Shown here: piece by piece, positions 1 through 7,505 of the stretch
Numbering within the stretch: the stretch's first letter is position 1
Layout: each line of letters begins with the position of its first letter
IMG/VR virus record: IMGVR_UViG_3300006923_002949
Span: 1 to 20,273 of that record
From: a virus
Strand: one strand, 5' to 3'
Length of the DNA stretch: 20,273 nt
Notes under the pieces: model-generated
Told to the model about the DNA's origin: nothing
The model's database searches: none
What the model saw: only the letters and a program-made list of their open reading frames with translations
Translations under genes and position numbers: made by a program

Positions 1-1422
1 GCTACCCTGTGCTCCCAAAAACTTATCTCTATAAAGAATTTGTAAATCATGCACAACATCTTGTCCGAAAAACCAGTCAGACACACCTCTTGTAATGCCG
101 AACCTTCTATACATTTCTTTTATAGTATCTTTCTTATAAGAAAAGCTATTTTTGCGTAACTTGTGCGCATGCTCAACAAGCAACGTACCATCTGGAGTTG
201 CCGACAAAATCACAACACAAGAAAAGGACTGTCCCCCTATCGCCTCTGGGTCATCATCTTTTCCGCCCCAGTCTACTCCAAGGTAGGTGCTTTTTTCGCG
301 TGAATTAATCTTCTTAGAAAAGAATCTGTCTGGATCTCTACATAAATCATAAATTTCACCCTTGGTAAGAGGGGAGCCTGCGCCAGAGTAGAATTCACCA
401 ATAACTTCATTTTTCCAAGCTCTTTCTGTTTGCGCCGGATTATTCTCTGGCATTAAATCATTAATAACTTCTCTTGTAATATATGGAATGTATAATTGAT
501 TTATATGAAACCCAACATATTTACATTCTGCAGAATTTTTAGATGCCACCCATTTTCCTAGCTCAATTGCTTGAACTTTTTTTTGCTTTGTTCCGCAAAG
601 AGGACACTGAATAATGTTTTCATATAACCAAATAGATTTCCACCTATCATCTTCTGGCAAATAAAAAGGATATGTCTTGTGACAATTGATGCAGCCTAAG
701 TGGTAATAGCGCTGATCTGACATGTCCCAAATTGTAGAAAAATAAGCTCCCTTTTGCTTCGGTGTTCCAAAGAAAACTTGAACGCCCTTGCCTATAGGCC
801 CATACTTTGCTGCCGTTAAAGTTTTTTGTGAATTTATAATAGCTTGACGAAACATGTCTTGGACTTCATCATAAAAGGCCACATCAATAGTCATACCACG
901 AATTCTATCACCATCAGACCCAATACTATCGATCCACAGCGTGCCTGACTCGAACTGCTTCATTGTTAAGTTATCAACGGCATTTGCGCTAATTGTCTTG
1001 TTTTTATTTTTAGTTAATTTGTTTTTGTTTATAAAATCATTTTTAGCAGTTCTGATTAGCGTTTCAAGTTTATCTTGAGAAAATTTTTTTACATGTGCTA
1101 AAGCAGGAAAGAGATGCGCAACTTTAATGTTTGGACTGTTAAAAAGCCCACTATTTGTAAAAAAGACATCAAGAGCACCAGCCATGACGGTCGCCCCGAC
1201 CTGTCGTCCCTTTTTTATAACAACGGGCTTTCCATCTCTCCTTGGGGCATGTAAAGCAATATACCTATAGACGTCAGCCATAAATTTCCAGCCGTTATCT
1301 AAAACGCTAAACTCTGCACCATCCAGAGTTAAATTATTCTGAACAAAATGAGCTGGATCGAAATCTAAGAAGCTCGTTTTAAGCTGTTCAAAAACCTTGT
1401 CTTGCTTTTGATTTTTTGCCAT
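1..1422 (-). CDS. terL: Terminase large subunit (3' end cut by window edge)
   Basis: This is the ATPase/nuclease motor that packages phage DNA into the prohead. The frame is open from an ATG at 1422 to base 1 (474 codons), so the C-terminus lies outside the window. Visible motifs are a deviant Walker A, KKGRQVGAT, at about residues 70-78; a Walker B, VAFYDE, at 181-186; a motif III-like FFGTPKQKG at 217-225; and a CxxC pair at 244/247 plus CPLC at 273-276, which suggests a zinc-binding insert. LGVDWGG at 381-387 opens the RNase H-like nuclease domain, with Asp384 a likely metal ligand. The start lies 2 bases after the stop of the upstream 188-residue gene, so the two are probably co-transcribed. 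Fold and role are secure. Placement in a terminase subfamily (GpA-like or gp17-like) is not resolved. Confidence 0.93.
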   Translation of the reverse strand, partial: MAKNQKQDKVFEQLKTSFLDFDPAHFVQNNLTLDGAEFSVLDNGWKFMADVYRYIALHAPRRDGKPVVIKKGRQVGATVMAGALDVFFTNSGLFNSPNIKVAHLFPALAHVKKFSQDKLETLIRTAKNDFINKNKLTKNKNKTISANAVDNLTMKQFESGTLWIDSIGSDGDRIRGMTIDVAFYDEVQDMFRQAIINSQKTLTAAKYGPIGKGVQVFFGTPKQKGAYFSTIWDMSDQRYYHLGCINCHKTYPFYLPEDDRWKSIWLYENIIQCPLCGTKQKKVQAIELGKWVASKNSAECKYVGFHINQLYIPYITREVINDLMPENNPAQTERAWKNEVIGEFYSGAGSPLTKGEIYDLCRDPDRFFSKKINSREKSTYLGVDWGGKDDDPEAIGGQSFSCVVILSATPDGTLLVEHAHKLRKNSFSYKKDTIKEMYRRFGITRGVSDWFFGQDVVHDLQILYRDKFLGAQGS

Positions 1423-1424
1423 TA

Positions 1425-1991
1425 TTAACCGGTCAAAGCATGAGATACATAGTCTGCTATGTCGCCCTCTTGAGATGACGGCATATCTGCTTCAGATATG
1501 TATATTACTTCTTCCGGATCTTTTTTGTGTCTTTTGAATATATCGCCAACTAGGTTTTTTAATTTTTTATGATCTAGTTTGCTTTCAATTTTATCAAACC
1601 CAAGCTTAGGATGCTCTCTGCAATGAGTTAAGATTACTCCATAACAGACATCGGGTCTGTCTGAGACAAATTCTTCAATATAATGAAGGATGGCCCTTAG
1701 TGTGTCAAGAATATCCTTTTGTGTGTCAAGAATATCCTTTTCGTAATTCTTTTTGGCCGACTTTATATTAGAATCACTTACCGAATCAATGGTCTTGATG
1801 AGATCAAATCCAGCTCGGGTTTTCATATCGGCCATTTTTTCTTCAATTGAAGAAAAATCATTTCTTTTTTTCATAATAGAGCGAAGATTGCTTAGATAAT
1901 CAGCATTTTTTTCTAAGTTTCTGGCGAAGCTATTAATCCAACCAACGGTTGTATTGTATTGCTCGTTCATATCTTGTCTAATTACTTTCAT
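1425..1991 (-). CDS. Hypothetical helical (coiled-coil) protein upstream of terL
   Basis: The family of this 188-residue protein is not recognised. The sequence is charged and almost wholly helix-prone, with heptad-like spacing over residues 1-115, and has no signal peptide or membrane span. A perfect tandem repeat of a 21-bp unit encodes two copies of the heptad KDILDT plus Q or L, at about residues 85-98, which lengthens the helix by two turns. An AGAGGA ribosome site just before the ATG supports the start. The gene sits 20 bases after the membrane protein and 2 bases before terL, so it probably belongs to the packaging/virion cassette. A role as scaffold, terminase partner or minor virion protein is possible but only inferred from position. 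Confidence 0.75.
   Translation of the reverse strand: MKVIRQDMNEQYNTTVGWINSFARNLEKNADYLSNLRSIMKKRNDFSSIEEKMADMKTRAGFDLIKTIDSVSDSNIKSAKKNYEKDILDTQKDILDTLRAILHYIEEFVSDRPDVCYGVILTHCREHPKLGFDKIESKLDHKKLKNLVGDIFKRHKKDPEEVIYISEADMPSSQEGDIADYVSHALTG
1700..1741. repeat. Perfect 21-bp tandem duplication
   Basis: Two identical adjacent 21-bp units occupy 1700-1720 and 1721-1741. The length is a multiple of three, so the reading frame of the coiled-coil gene is kept and exactly one heptad is duplicated. The absence of any difference between the copies suggests a recent duplication, for example by replication slippage. Confidence 0.9.
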
Positions 1992-2011
1992 CTTAGTCCT
2001 CTATAATAAAG

Positions 2012-2515
2012 TTACCAGCCATATCCGCTTTCTGCCATTCGTGTTCTGCGGTCATACTCTTCTTCTCTAGCCCCTTCCTCTGTCTCTTCCTCTGTCTCTT
2101 CCTCTTCGGGAGAGTCTGGAGAATTAAATATGATTTCCCCAGAAGCTTTGTCTTTTTTCCCCCTAATGGAAACATTGTACCCAAGGGCCATCGCAACCAG
2201 CACCAAAATGGCAACAATTCCGGCAATTCCCAGTATTAACTCCCCGGTTGAAGACAGGTTCATTGAGGGCGTATAAATAAAACCCTGTTCATTTGAAACC
2301 TTTTGAAGCGCCAGATATTCTTTTTCCATAATCGGATAAGAGAAGCTTTCTTTTTGCCTAAGAGCTTGAATGGCCCCTGCTGCTCCAGTTACAGACCTGA
2401 CAGTCTTGGGAAGCTGAGTGACGAGACCTTCAATCATGGAGTCGAGATAACTAGCCTCTCTGTAGAGGCCTACCTTGTCCAGGTGATTCGCTAACTTAAT
2501 TAATTCATTTCTCAT
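2012..2515 (-). CDS. Single-span membrane protein with N-terminal LANHLD motif
   Basis: This 167-residue protein has an unknown family. The start is placed at the ATG at 2515 because GGAG lies 8 bases upstream. The longer frame from 2539 would overlap the upstream gene and add only eight residues (MHKIGELQ). Residues 4-27 carry the motif LIKLANHLDKVGLYREASYL, closely matched at the C-terminus of the 176-residue protein at 7808-8338. Residues about 92-112 (GELILGIAGIVAILVLVAMA) form one strong transmembrane helix. It is followed by a basic stretch, RGKKDK, and a very acidic Glu/Thr tail built from a 12-bp DNA repeat, ending in GYGW. Positive-inside logic would place the basic C-terminal flank in the cytoplasm. 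It could be a virion membrane-interacting protein or a lysis-related protein, but nothing identifies it. Confidence 0.72.
   Translation of the reverse strand: MRNELIKLANHLDKVGLYREASYLDSMIEGLVTQLPKTVRSVTGAAGAIQALRQKESFSYPIMEKEYLALQKVSNEQGFIYTPSMNLSSTGELILGIAGIVAILVLVAMALGYNVSIRGKKDKASGEIIFNSPDSPEEEETEEETEEGAREEEYDRRTRMAESGYGW
2075..2104. repeat. 12-bp tandem repeat encoding Glu/Thr tail
   Basis: Two and a half copies of the 12-bp unit ttcctctgtctc (plus strand) lie in tandem and encode an EEET-type acidic repeat in the membrane protein. The repeat is in frame. Confidence 0.85.
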
Positions 2516-2531
2516 TTGTAATTCTCCAATT

Positions 2532-3608
2532 TTATGCAAAATAATTTCTTAAAAAGTCTACGCCAGTTTTGCCTTCAGCCTTGTCTGCCGAGCTATCATT
2601 TGGAGAATATGTTCCACGATCTTTAAACATATGAAATCCGCTATCCATGCAAAGCTGCATTATAGCAAGCTCTTCTCTTTCGTCAATAGAATATTTCTTG
2701 GATAAAAATCCATAAACATCTTCAATAGAGTGACCGCCAGATACATGAGCATTAATCATTATGCCAGAAATAGCCCTCTCAAATGGACTAACTGCGATAA
2801 CAATGTTTCTTGGCGTAGCTGCCTCTTTCTTTAGATCAGAATATTCTACTTCTTCTCCAGATGCACTTACCCAGTTTGGAATTCCATTTTCATCCAAAGA
2901 AGCCTTCTTTCCATGCTCTTCTTTCAGTTTCTTTTTTAGCTTTCCAAGGTGTTCTTTTAAAACCATGATATCTCTCATAATTTTTACCCTGGTATCTTCA
3001 AGGCCTTGTACGTCTAAAGCGTTCTCTGTATCTTCGCGAATAGCTCTTGAAATTTCAGAATTAGTTTTATCTAAAAAGCTAATCGCCTTTTCGCAGCCAA
3101 CCATACTTCTTCCATCATGCTGAGGAATGTTTCCAGGATATTGTCCTGAGATATATTCCATAAACTTAGACAAGTCACCATCGTCCGCATAGTTTGTCTC
3201 TTTCTCCTCTTCGTTGTCATCTAAGTCTTTGGAGCTAATATCGGAACCTGGCAAAAGATCAAGATCTTCTAAAGTTACCTTAGTTACACCTTTATTGTCT
3301 TTTAAAAGTCCTGTTACCTCTTCGTCGAGACCGGCTAACTCTTCTCCCATTTCTCCAAGGCTGCCATCTCCCTCTGTAAATGGACGCAGAAGATCACCAA
3401 GAGTTACGTCTTCTGGGTCATCTTCCGAAGAAGCCATGCCTGCACCAAAAATTTCCTCTGGAGACATATCCTCAAAGGGGTCATCCTCTGCATATGAGGT
3501 GGCCTCATCCTCTGCATATGAGGTGGCCTCATCCTCTACGTATGAGGTGGCCTCATCTGAGAGATAAGTTGATTCTTTAAAAATTGTTTGCTCTAATTTA
3601 GTAGCCAT
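2532..3608 (-). CDS. Hypothetical acidic protein with N-terminal DEATSYAE repeats
   Basis: This 358-residue protein is not recognised. The N-terminal third is extremely acidic and probably disordered. It opens with three tandem octapeptides (DEATSYVE, DEATSYAE, DEATSYAE, residues 18-41), followed by further Asp/Glu-rich sequence. A helical charged stretch (about 190-240) includes LKEHLGKLKKKLKEEHGKKA. The C-terminal part looks folded, with segments such as VSPFERAISGIMINAHVSGG and DVYGFLSKKYSIDEREELAI. The acidic N-terminus, helical core and place in the packaging cassette would fit a scaffolding or internal virion protein, but this is inference only. The start codon ATG lies 8 bases after the stop of the preceding gene, which places its ribosome site inside that gene's end. 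Confidence 0.78.
   Translation of the reverse strand: MATKLEQTIFKESTYLSDEATSYVEDEATSYAEDEATSYAEDDPFEDMSPEEIFGAGMASSEDDPEDVTLGDLLRPFTEGDGSLGEMGEELAGLDEEVTGLLKDNKGVTKVTLEDLDLLPGSDISSKDLDDNEEEKETNYADDGDLSKFMEYISGQYPGNIPQHDGRSMVGCEKAISFLDKTNSEISRAIREDTENALDVQGLEDTRVKIMRDIMVLKEHLGKLKKKLKEEHGKKASLDENGIPNWVSASGEEVEYSDLKKEAATPRNIVIAVSPFERAISGIMINAHVSGGHSIEDVYGFLSKKYSIDEREELAIMQLCMDSGFHMFKDRGTYSPNDSSADKAEGKTGVDFLRNYFA
3486..3557. repeat. Three tandem 24-bp repeats
   Basis: Adjacent units lie at 3486-3509, 3510-3533 and 3534-3557. The first two are identical and the third differs at two positions. Each encodes the octapeptide DEATSY(A/V)E in the acidic protein. There are no spacers, so this is not a CRISPR array. 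Confidence 0.92.
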
Positions 3609-3616
3609 TTTTTCTC

Positions 3617-4027
3617 CTATCCTACCAAGCTGTAAAGCCCATAGTATATATTTCTACTTTCATTATTATCAGAATAATAATCTAACGGATAACCATATTG
3701 AGCTTCTGGCATGTTGCCCACCATAATATGAGGATACAGCGGACTTCCTGTAAGCCCAACATTACCCGCAGGAATAGTAGATTGCTTTGGATCATACTTG
3801 CAGTCTACTGATTCTTTTTCTTTTAAAATCATGTCGGCAAATGGACATTTCGAAACTTCTTCGGTCATAAGCATAAGCTCTAGGTTATCATCCGCTATTT
3901 CTTCAGCTCCCTCTTTGTCGTCAGCCAACTCTAATGGCATCATTTTGGAGATAGCATTACCCGCAGTTTTGCAGCCCATTGTAATTGGAAGGCCAAAGGG
4001 GCACTTTTTTGTTTTTCCTCTAATCAT
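3617..4027 (-). CDS. Small protein with two CPF...C cysteine motifs
   Basis: This 136-residue protein has no assigned function. Two similar cysteine motifs are seen: KKCPFGLPITMGCK at residues 7-20 (Cys9, Cys19) and SKCPFADMILKEKESVDCK at 59-77 (Cys61, Cys76). Together they give four cysteines in two Cys-Pro-Phe...Cys pairs. This could form a metal site or two small loops, but the spacing fits no standard zinc finger known to me. The C-terminal half is rich in Pro, Gly, Tyr and Asn (SPLYPHIMVGNMPEAQYGYP), as in virion-associated proteins. AGGA lies 10 bases upstream of the ATG. It is separated from the nucleotidyltransferase gene by about 41 bases and precedes the acidic repeat protein closely. 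Confidence 0.75.
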   Translation of the reverse strand: MIRGKTKKCPFGLPITMGCKTAGNAISKMMPLELADDKEGAEEIADDNLELMLMTEEVSKCPFADMILKEKESVDCKYDPKQSTIPAGNVGLTGSPLYPHIMVGNMPEAQYGYPLDYYSDNNESRNIYYGLYSLVG

Positions 4028-4068
4028 AGTCTGCGCATCCTACTAAATAAGATAAAGTATTAGTAAAT

Positions 4069-4950
4069 TTACAATTCAATATTTTTTAATTCATGTTTGG
4101 TTAGTTCAACGGCATCGTCTAAATATTTTTTTACCAATTTTCTTTTGATCAACTCTTCTTTAAATGATCCACACAGAGAAACTGTTGGCAGTAAATCCAT
4201 TTCATTTAAATAATGCATTGTTATATCTGCATCATTACTGATTGCTTCTCCTATTATTGAGGTAATAAAAGCCTCTTTTAAAATCCATTTGTTTTCTCCT
4301 GAAAACTTTTCTCTATTAGATCTTGCGTATTCAACAATATCACTGTCTATAGAGAATCCCAGGCGAGCAGCAAAGTTAATTGCTCTATAAATACGCCTAA
4401 AATCATCAGTTAGCGTTATTTCCGAAGGAAGAACTGTTCTTATTATCTTTTTGCTTAAATCTTCTTTTCCCCAGCCTGTAGGGTCTAGCATTTCATCATC
4501 AAAAAACCTTTTATGTAAAGTGTTTACTGTAAAGTCTCTGCTGTAAACTTCAAATAATTTTTTATCTTTAATGGACAACTCTTTAGCTATATAATCAACA
4601 GCTTTTTTTGAAATAAAATGACTTGAAAAATCAAGAATTGTACTTTTTAAGTAAACAGAAATATGTCTATCTGAAAAAAGCTTAAAATTTCTTTTAAATT
4701 TATCAGCACAAAGTATGGCAAGCCTTGTTACGTCAGAATCATTTGTAGTTATATCTATATCCATATACTTAACGCCTTCTCCCTCAGTCCACCGCTGAGG
4801 AACAAGTCCTGGCTCAAGCCTGCTCTTCTCATCACGCTCAAATCTATTTAGAAATAAGTCCCTAGGGATACCTCCAACCAAAAATGGTTCAGATATATAA
4901 TTTTCTTTACAAATTTTTAATATTTGCGAATAGATTTCATCTAAATTCAT
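4069..4950 (-). CDS. tRNA nucleotidyltransferase / poly(A) polymerase head-domain protein
   Basis: This protein belongs to the class II CCA-adding enzyme and poly(A) polymerase family, which adds nucleotides to RNA 3' ends. Visible motifs are LVGGIPRDL at about residues 24-32; the metal-binding pair DIDIT at 64-68; RDFTVNT at 138-144; DPTGWGKEDL at 156-165; and DDFRRIYRAINFAARLGFSI at 182-201, the nucleotide-recognition region. At 293 residues it covers head, neck and perhaps part of the body domain, but is shorter than typical bacterial enzymes of about 400 or more. A charged stretch of about 20 residues (37-59) separates GGxxRD from DxD. The catalytic residues look intact. Whether it adds CCA, only part of it, or poly(A) cannot be read from the sequence. 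It is unusual in that it sits among packaging and virion-type genes, and no tRNA gene was recognised nearby. Confidence 0.88.
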   Translation of the reverse strand: MNLDEIYSQILKICKENYISEPFLVGGIPRDLFLNRFERDEKSRLEPGLVPQRWTEGEGVKYMDIDITTNDSDVTRLAILCADKFKRNFKLFSDRHISVYLKSTILDFSSHFISKKAVDYIAKELSIKDKKLFEVYSRDFTVNTLHKRFFDDEMLDPTGWGKEDLSKKIIRTVLPSEITLTDDFRRIYRAINFAARLGFSIDSDIVEYARSNREKFSGENKWILKEAFITSIIGEAISNDADITMHYLNEMDLLPTVSLCGSFKEELIKRKLVKKYLDDAVELTKHELKNIEL

Positions 4951-4974
4951 TATAGTCTCTTGAGTTAATGTTTG

Positions 4975-6510
4975 TTAAATTACTTCAGCAGCTTCTGGCT
5001 CTGGAGCAGGCGTTTCTTGCTCTGCCTCTTCCTGCCCCGGCAAACCAGCCTGAGCACTAGCTAGTGTTTTTGCGCTAGCAAGTTGACCCATCATCTTTGT
5101 AACCCTGGTGAGAGCATAAGAAAACGCATCAATTAATTTGCTTTGCGATTCTGCAAGCTCTGGAAACATAGATGCAATTCCAATTTTATCAAGCATGATA
5201 TCAAACTCTGCTAGCTGACGAATAATTCTCCTATCCGCAAGAAGCCCCGCTACCTCATCTAGCTTATTGGCTGCATCTTCAAGAGAAATGTCTCCAGCTA
5301 ACTCCTCATATTCGCCCTCTCTAGCTCCAGGCATCGGCGTTATGTCTTCGAGGCTAACCGGCTCAACATCATCTGACCTTGGAATGTTATCAGTTGGTTT
5401 TGGCTCAGACTCCTCTTCTGTCAGCTCTTCCGCTTCTGGCATTTCTGGAGCAACTTGAGCCGCCTCGGGAGCCGCTGCGACAGGAGGGGCCTGCTCTGGC
5501 TCAAGCTCCTCTGGGGCCATGGGGTCCGGAATTTCTTGAGCCACCTTCCTCAATATATCTGCGCCCTCAGAATAGCCTGCCTTTTTAAACATATTTGATG
5601 TTCTATGTGTTATATCAGATGCAGTGCTAGACAGCTTTAGCGTATGAACCTGAAGGCTCAAGTTTAACAAATATTCTGCAAGTAATTTGTAAGTTTCTGG
5701 CTCTACATATTTATCTTTTCTTAATAATTTGTCAATTCGTCGAATAGCCGTGTGCAGCTTTTCTTTCCAAGAATTAAACCTTCCCGCATCTTCAGCGCCC
5801 CCTTTCGCGGCACCTGATGCTCGATCAAAAGATGAAGCATCAAAGCTATCTCCGGGCATATTTTTTCCAGATCCTTTGCCAAGATAGGCACTTCCGCCTT
5901 CGTGATAATAAGGCGTGCCTCCTTGGCCTAGGTTGCTCATATATACAGATTTCTTTTTCATGTGCTCATCCTCTTTTGAACTATATTTTAAGTGCTCACC
6001 CTTACTATAGTATTCAAACCATTTTTTAAACTTGAGATCTTCATCGTTCTCTATATCTAAAAAATTACTATAATAATCTAAAGCATTTTCTTTTTTCATT
6101 TCTTTTTTAGCTACAGCATCATAAATCAAATGAACAACTTCTAGCCATTTATTTACATCAAACTCTTCTCCAATCCTATCGCCAGCATTCGTAAAATTAG
6201 GATATGCAACCTTTTTTATTTTTGCATTACCTAGTTTTAGATTAATTATATTATAATAAGCATCATTTAGATTATTAATGTTTGCATTTAATAATTTTGC
6301 TTTTTCTTCAAAAGAAAGTTTAGCTCCAATATCTTTGGCTGCACTTTTTATAAAGAATAATTTTTTAAATTTATCATCACTATCGATATTCATAGAGCTT
6401 AACTCAATAGATTTTTTTATAATCTTATCAAGCACTGGCTCTGACGCATTAGCAGATAAGCTGGTCAGTTTTTTTAAAAAGTAATCATTTATTTTATCTG
6501 GGAAATTCAT
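4975..6510 (-). CDS. Hypothetical 511-residue protein with Gly-rich and Pro/Glu/Ala-rich segments
   Basis: The family is not recognised. The layout is a helical N-terminal region (1-185), a Gly/Ser/Tyr-rich stretch (about 190-240), a helical segment (245-325), a low-complexity Pro/Glu/Ala linker (about 328-375), a second helical domain (about 400-485) and a Pro/Glu-rich tail. Residues 305-324 (SNMFKKAGYSEGADILRKVA) loosely resemble the LANHLD motif of two other proteins in the window. The ATG overlaps the stop of the preceding 80-residue gene by four bases (ATGA), with AGAGGA just upstream, so translation is probably coupled. Linkers of this kind are common in large-phage virion proteins, but no portal, capsid or protease signature is visible. 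Confidence 0.78.
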   Translation of the reverse strand: MNFPDKINDYFLKKLTSLSANASEPVLDKIIKKSIELSSMNIDSDDKFKKLFFIKSAAKDIGAKLSFEEKAKLLNANINNLNDAYYNIINLKLGNAKIKKVAYPNFTNAGDRIGEEFDVNKWLEVVHLIYDAVAKKEMKKENALDYYSNFLDIENDEDLKFKKWFEYYSKGEHLKYSSKEDEHMKKKSVYMSNLGQGGTPYYHEGGSAYLGKGSGKNMPGDSFDASSFDRASGAAKGGAEDAGRFNSWKEKLHTAIRRIDKLLRKDKYVEPETYKLLAEYLLNLSLQVHTLKLSSTASDITHRTSNMFKKAGYSEGADILRKVAQEIPDPMAPEELEPEQAPPVAAAPEAAQVAPEMPEAEELTEEESEPKPTDNIPRSDDVEPVSLEDITPMPGAREGEYEELAGDISLEDAANKLDEVAGLLADRRIIRQLAEFDIMLDKIGIASMFPELAESQSKLIDAFSYALTRVTKMMGQLASAKTLASAQAGLPGQEEAEQETPAPEPEAAEVI

Positions 6511-6749
6511 TTTTCCTCTATTCTTTCAATTAGCTGATCTATCTGCTCAAACCATTCTCTTTTCTCGAAAACTCTTTGCTCTTTAACTTTGTTTTTAATG
6601 TGTTCTAAAAATATCTTTATATGACTAAACGGAACGCTTTTATCTTCATCGTATAATCCAAGGTTTATTTTGATCCATTCTTCAAAAGATACTAAACTAC
6701 TTAAATCATCAAATCTAAATTTTTTTTTTATTCGGCCATTAATCAACAT
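6507..6749 (-). CDS. Small hypothetical protein between TerS candidate and 511-residue protein
   Basis: This 80-residue unknown protein is rich in Lys, Glu and Phe and is predicted by eye to be helical, with no cysteine motif or membrane span. It overlaps the preceding gene by 11 bases and the following gene by 4, which supports it as a real, translationally coupled gene despite its size. Function unknown. A chaperone-like or accessory role to one of its neighbours would be speculation. Confidence 0.7.
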   Translation of the reverse strand: MLINGRIKKKFRFDDLSSLVSFEEWIKINLGLYDEDKSVPFSHIKIFLEHIKNKVKEQRVFEKREWFEQIDQLIERIEEK

Positions 6750-7425
6750 TTATAACCTCCCCTTGAATATATTTTGTTTCCGATCCATCTAAATGACGCA
6801 TTTTCACATCTAACTTTTCTACAAAAATAGAAATAAGATCTGGACTTAACTCCTGCAACACTTCTAACACCGCTTCTTTTAAGATTCTAGCTTGTTCATT
6901 TACTACACTAATATTAATATTATGTTCAATCTTTTTATCCGCAACACCTTCAATGTACTTTTTCCAATCCTGAAGAATGGTCTTCATCGTGTTAATATAT
7001 TCAATAAAAATCTTATCTTCTCTGAGCGATCCTCCTTGTTGTAATAAATTATAATAGTATTCTATTCTTGAGTTTATAAGAGAGTCCATCTCAAGAAGTC
7101 TTCTTGTTACATCTAGCTCAGATGACGCAATCTCTTCTATTTTTTGTTGATATGCAGAAGAATTATTGATAATCATACGAGCCTCTGCCTCAACAGCCTC
7201 TTTGTCTACCTCTGTTCTTCTGTTTTTTATATCATCTAAGATTTCGCCTTTTAGGTTTAAATGTTTACCTCTAAACTTTTGAAGGGTCATATATGAAACG
7301 TGAAGGCGTTTTGTTCTTGGATATTTCTTTTTAAGCCAACCCTCAACCTGCTTCACAGAGTCGCCCTCTAATAACTTTTTTATAATATCTTCTTTGTCTG
7401 GATGGTTTAAAACTTTTTTGCTCAT
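6739..7425 (-). CDS. Helix-turn-helix / coiled-coil protein, candidate small terminase subunit
   Basis: This 228-residue protein has an N-terminal helix-turn-helix-like region, about residues 12-58 (IIKKLLEGDSVKQVEGWLKK, then HVSYMTLQKFRGKHL). A long helical central part follows (about 75-170), then a C-terminal region ending KYIQGEVINVD. The order DNA-binding HTH, oligomerising helices, C-terminal tail matches small terminase subunits, which recognise phage DNA and load it onto TerL. It opens the cassette that ends with terL, though six genes lie between them, whereas the two are often adjacent. GAGG lies 5 bases before the ATG, directly after an intrinsic terminator, so the gene needs either its own promoter or read-through. 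It could instead be a transcriptional regulator. Confidence 0.5.
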   Translation of the reverse strand: MSKKVLNHPDKEDIIKKLLEGDSVKQVEGWLKKKYPRTKRLHVSYMTLQKFRGKHLNLKGEILDDIKNRRTEVDKEAVEAEARMIINNSSAYQQKIEEIASSELDVTRRLLEMDSLINSRIEYYYNLLQQGGSLREDKIFIEYINTMKTILQDWKKYIEGVADKKIEHNINISVVNEQARILKEAVLEVLQELSPDLISIFVEKLDVKMRHLDGSETKYIQGEVINVD

Positions 7426-7434
7426 GTTAACCTC

Positions 7435-7473
7435 AAAATAAAAAATCCTGGTCTTATATTACTAAGCCAGAAT
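7435..7473 (-). terminator. Rho-independent terminator on minus strand
   Basis: Read on the minus strand, ATTCTGG-CTTA pairs with TAAG-A-CCAGGAT around a 6-nt loop (GTAATA), giving an 11-bp stem with one bulged A and one G-T pair. A T-rich tract (TTTTTTATTTT) follows at once. It lies after the 98-residue gene and before the candidate small terminase, separating the two late blocks. Confidence 0.75.
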
Positions 7474-7505
7474 CTTTTAAAAATAATCTTTATTGTGAAG
7501 GTAAA

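Noticed and set aside
1993-2226. Open frame of 77 codons overlapping the membrane-protein gene
   Set aside because: It lies almost wholly inside 2012-2515 in another frame. Its Lys/Arg-rich repeats are just the off-frame reading of the acidic Glu/Thr repeat, and it has no ribosome site.
2516-2539. Upstream start (MHKIGELQ) for the membrane protein
   Set aside because: It overlaps the previous gene and lacks a ribosome site, while GGAG is correctly spaced before the ATG at 2515, which also places the LANHLD motif at the N-terminus.
3486-3557. Regular repeats that could suggest a CRISPR array
   Set aside because: The units are directly adjacent with no spacers and lie in frame within a coding sequence.
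4028-4072. Palindrome GTAAATTTAC and a TTGAAT...TTTATC pair as promoter or operator
   Set aside because: It is AT-only short symmetry at the end of a coding sequence, and the -10-like box is poor. Expected by chance in DNA of this composition.
5055-5066. Perfect 12-bp palindrome CACTAGCTAGTG
   Set aside because: It lies inside the Ala/Ser-rich coding part of the 511-residue protein, with no flanking feature. Probably chance.
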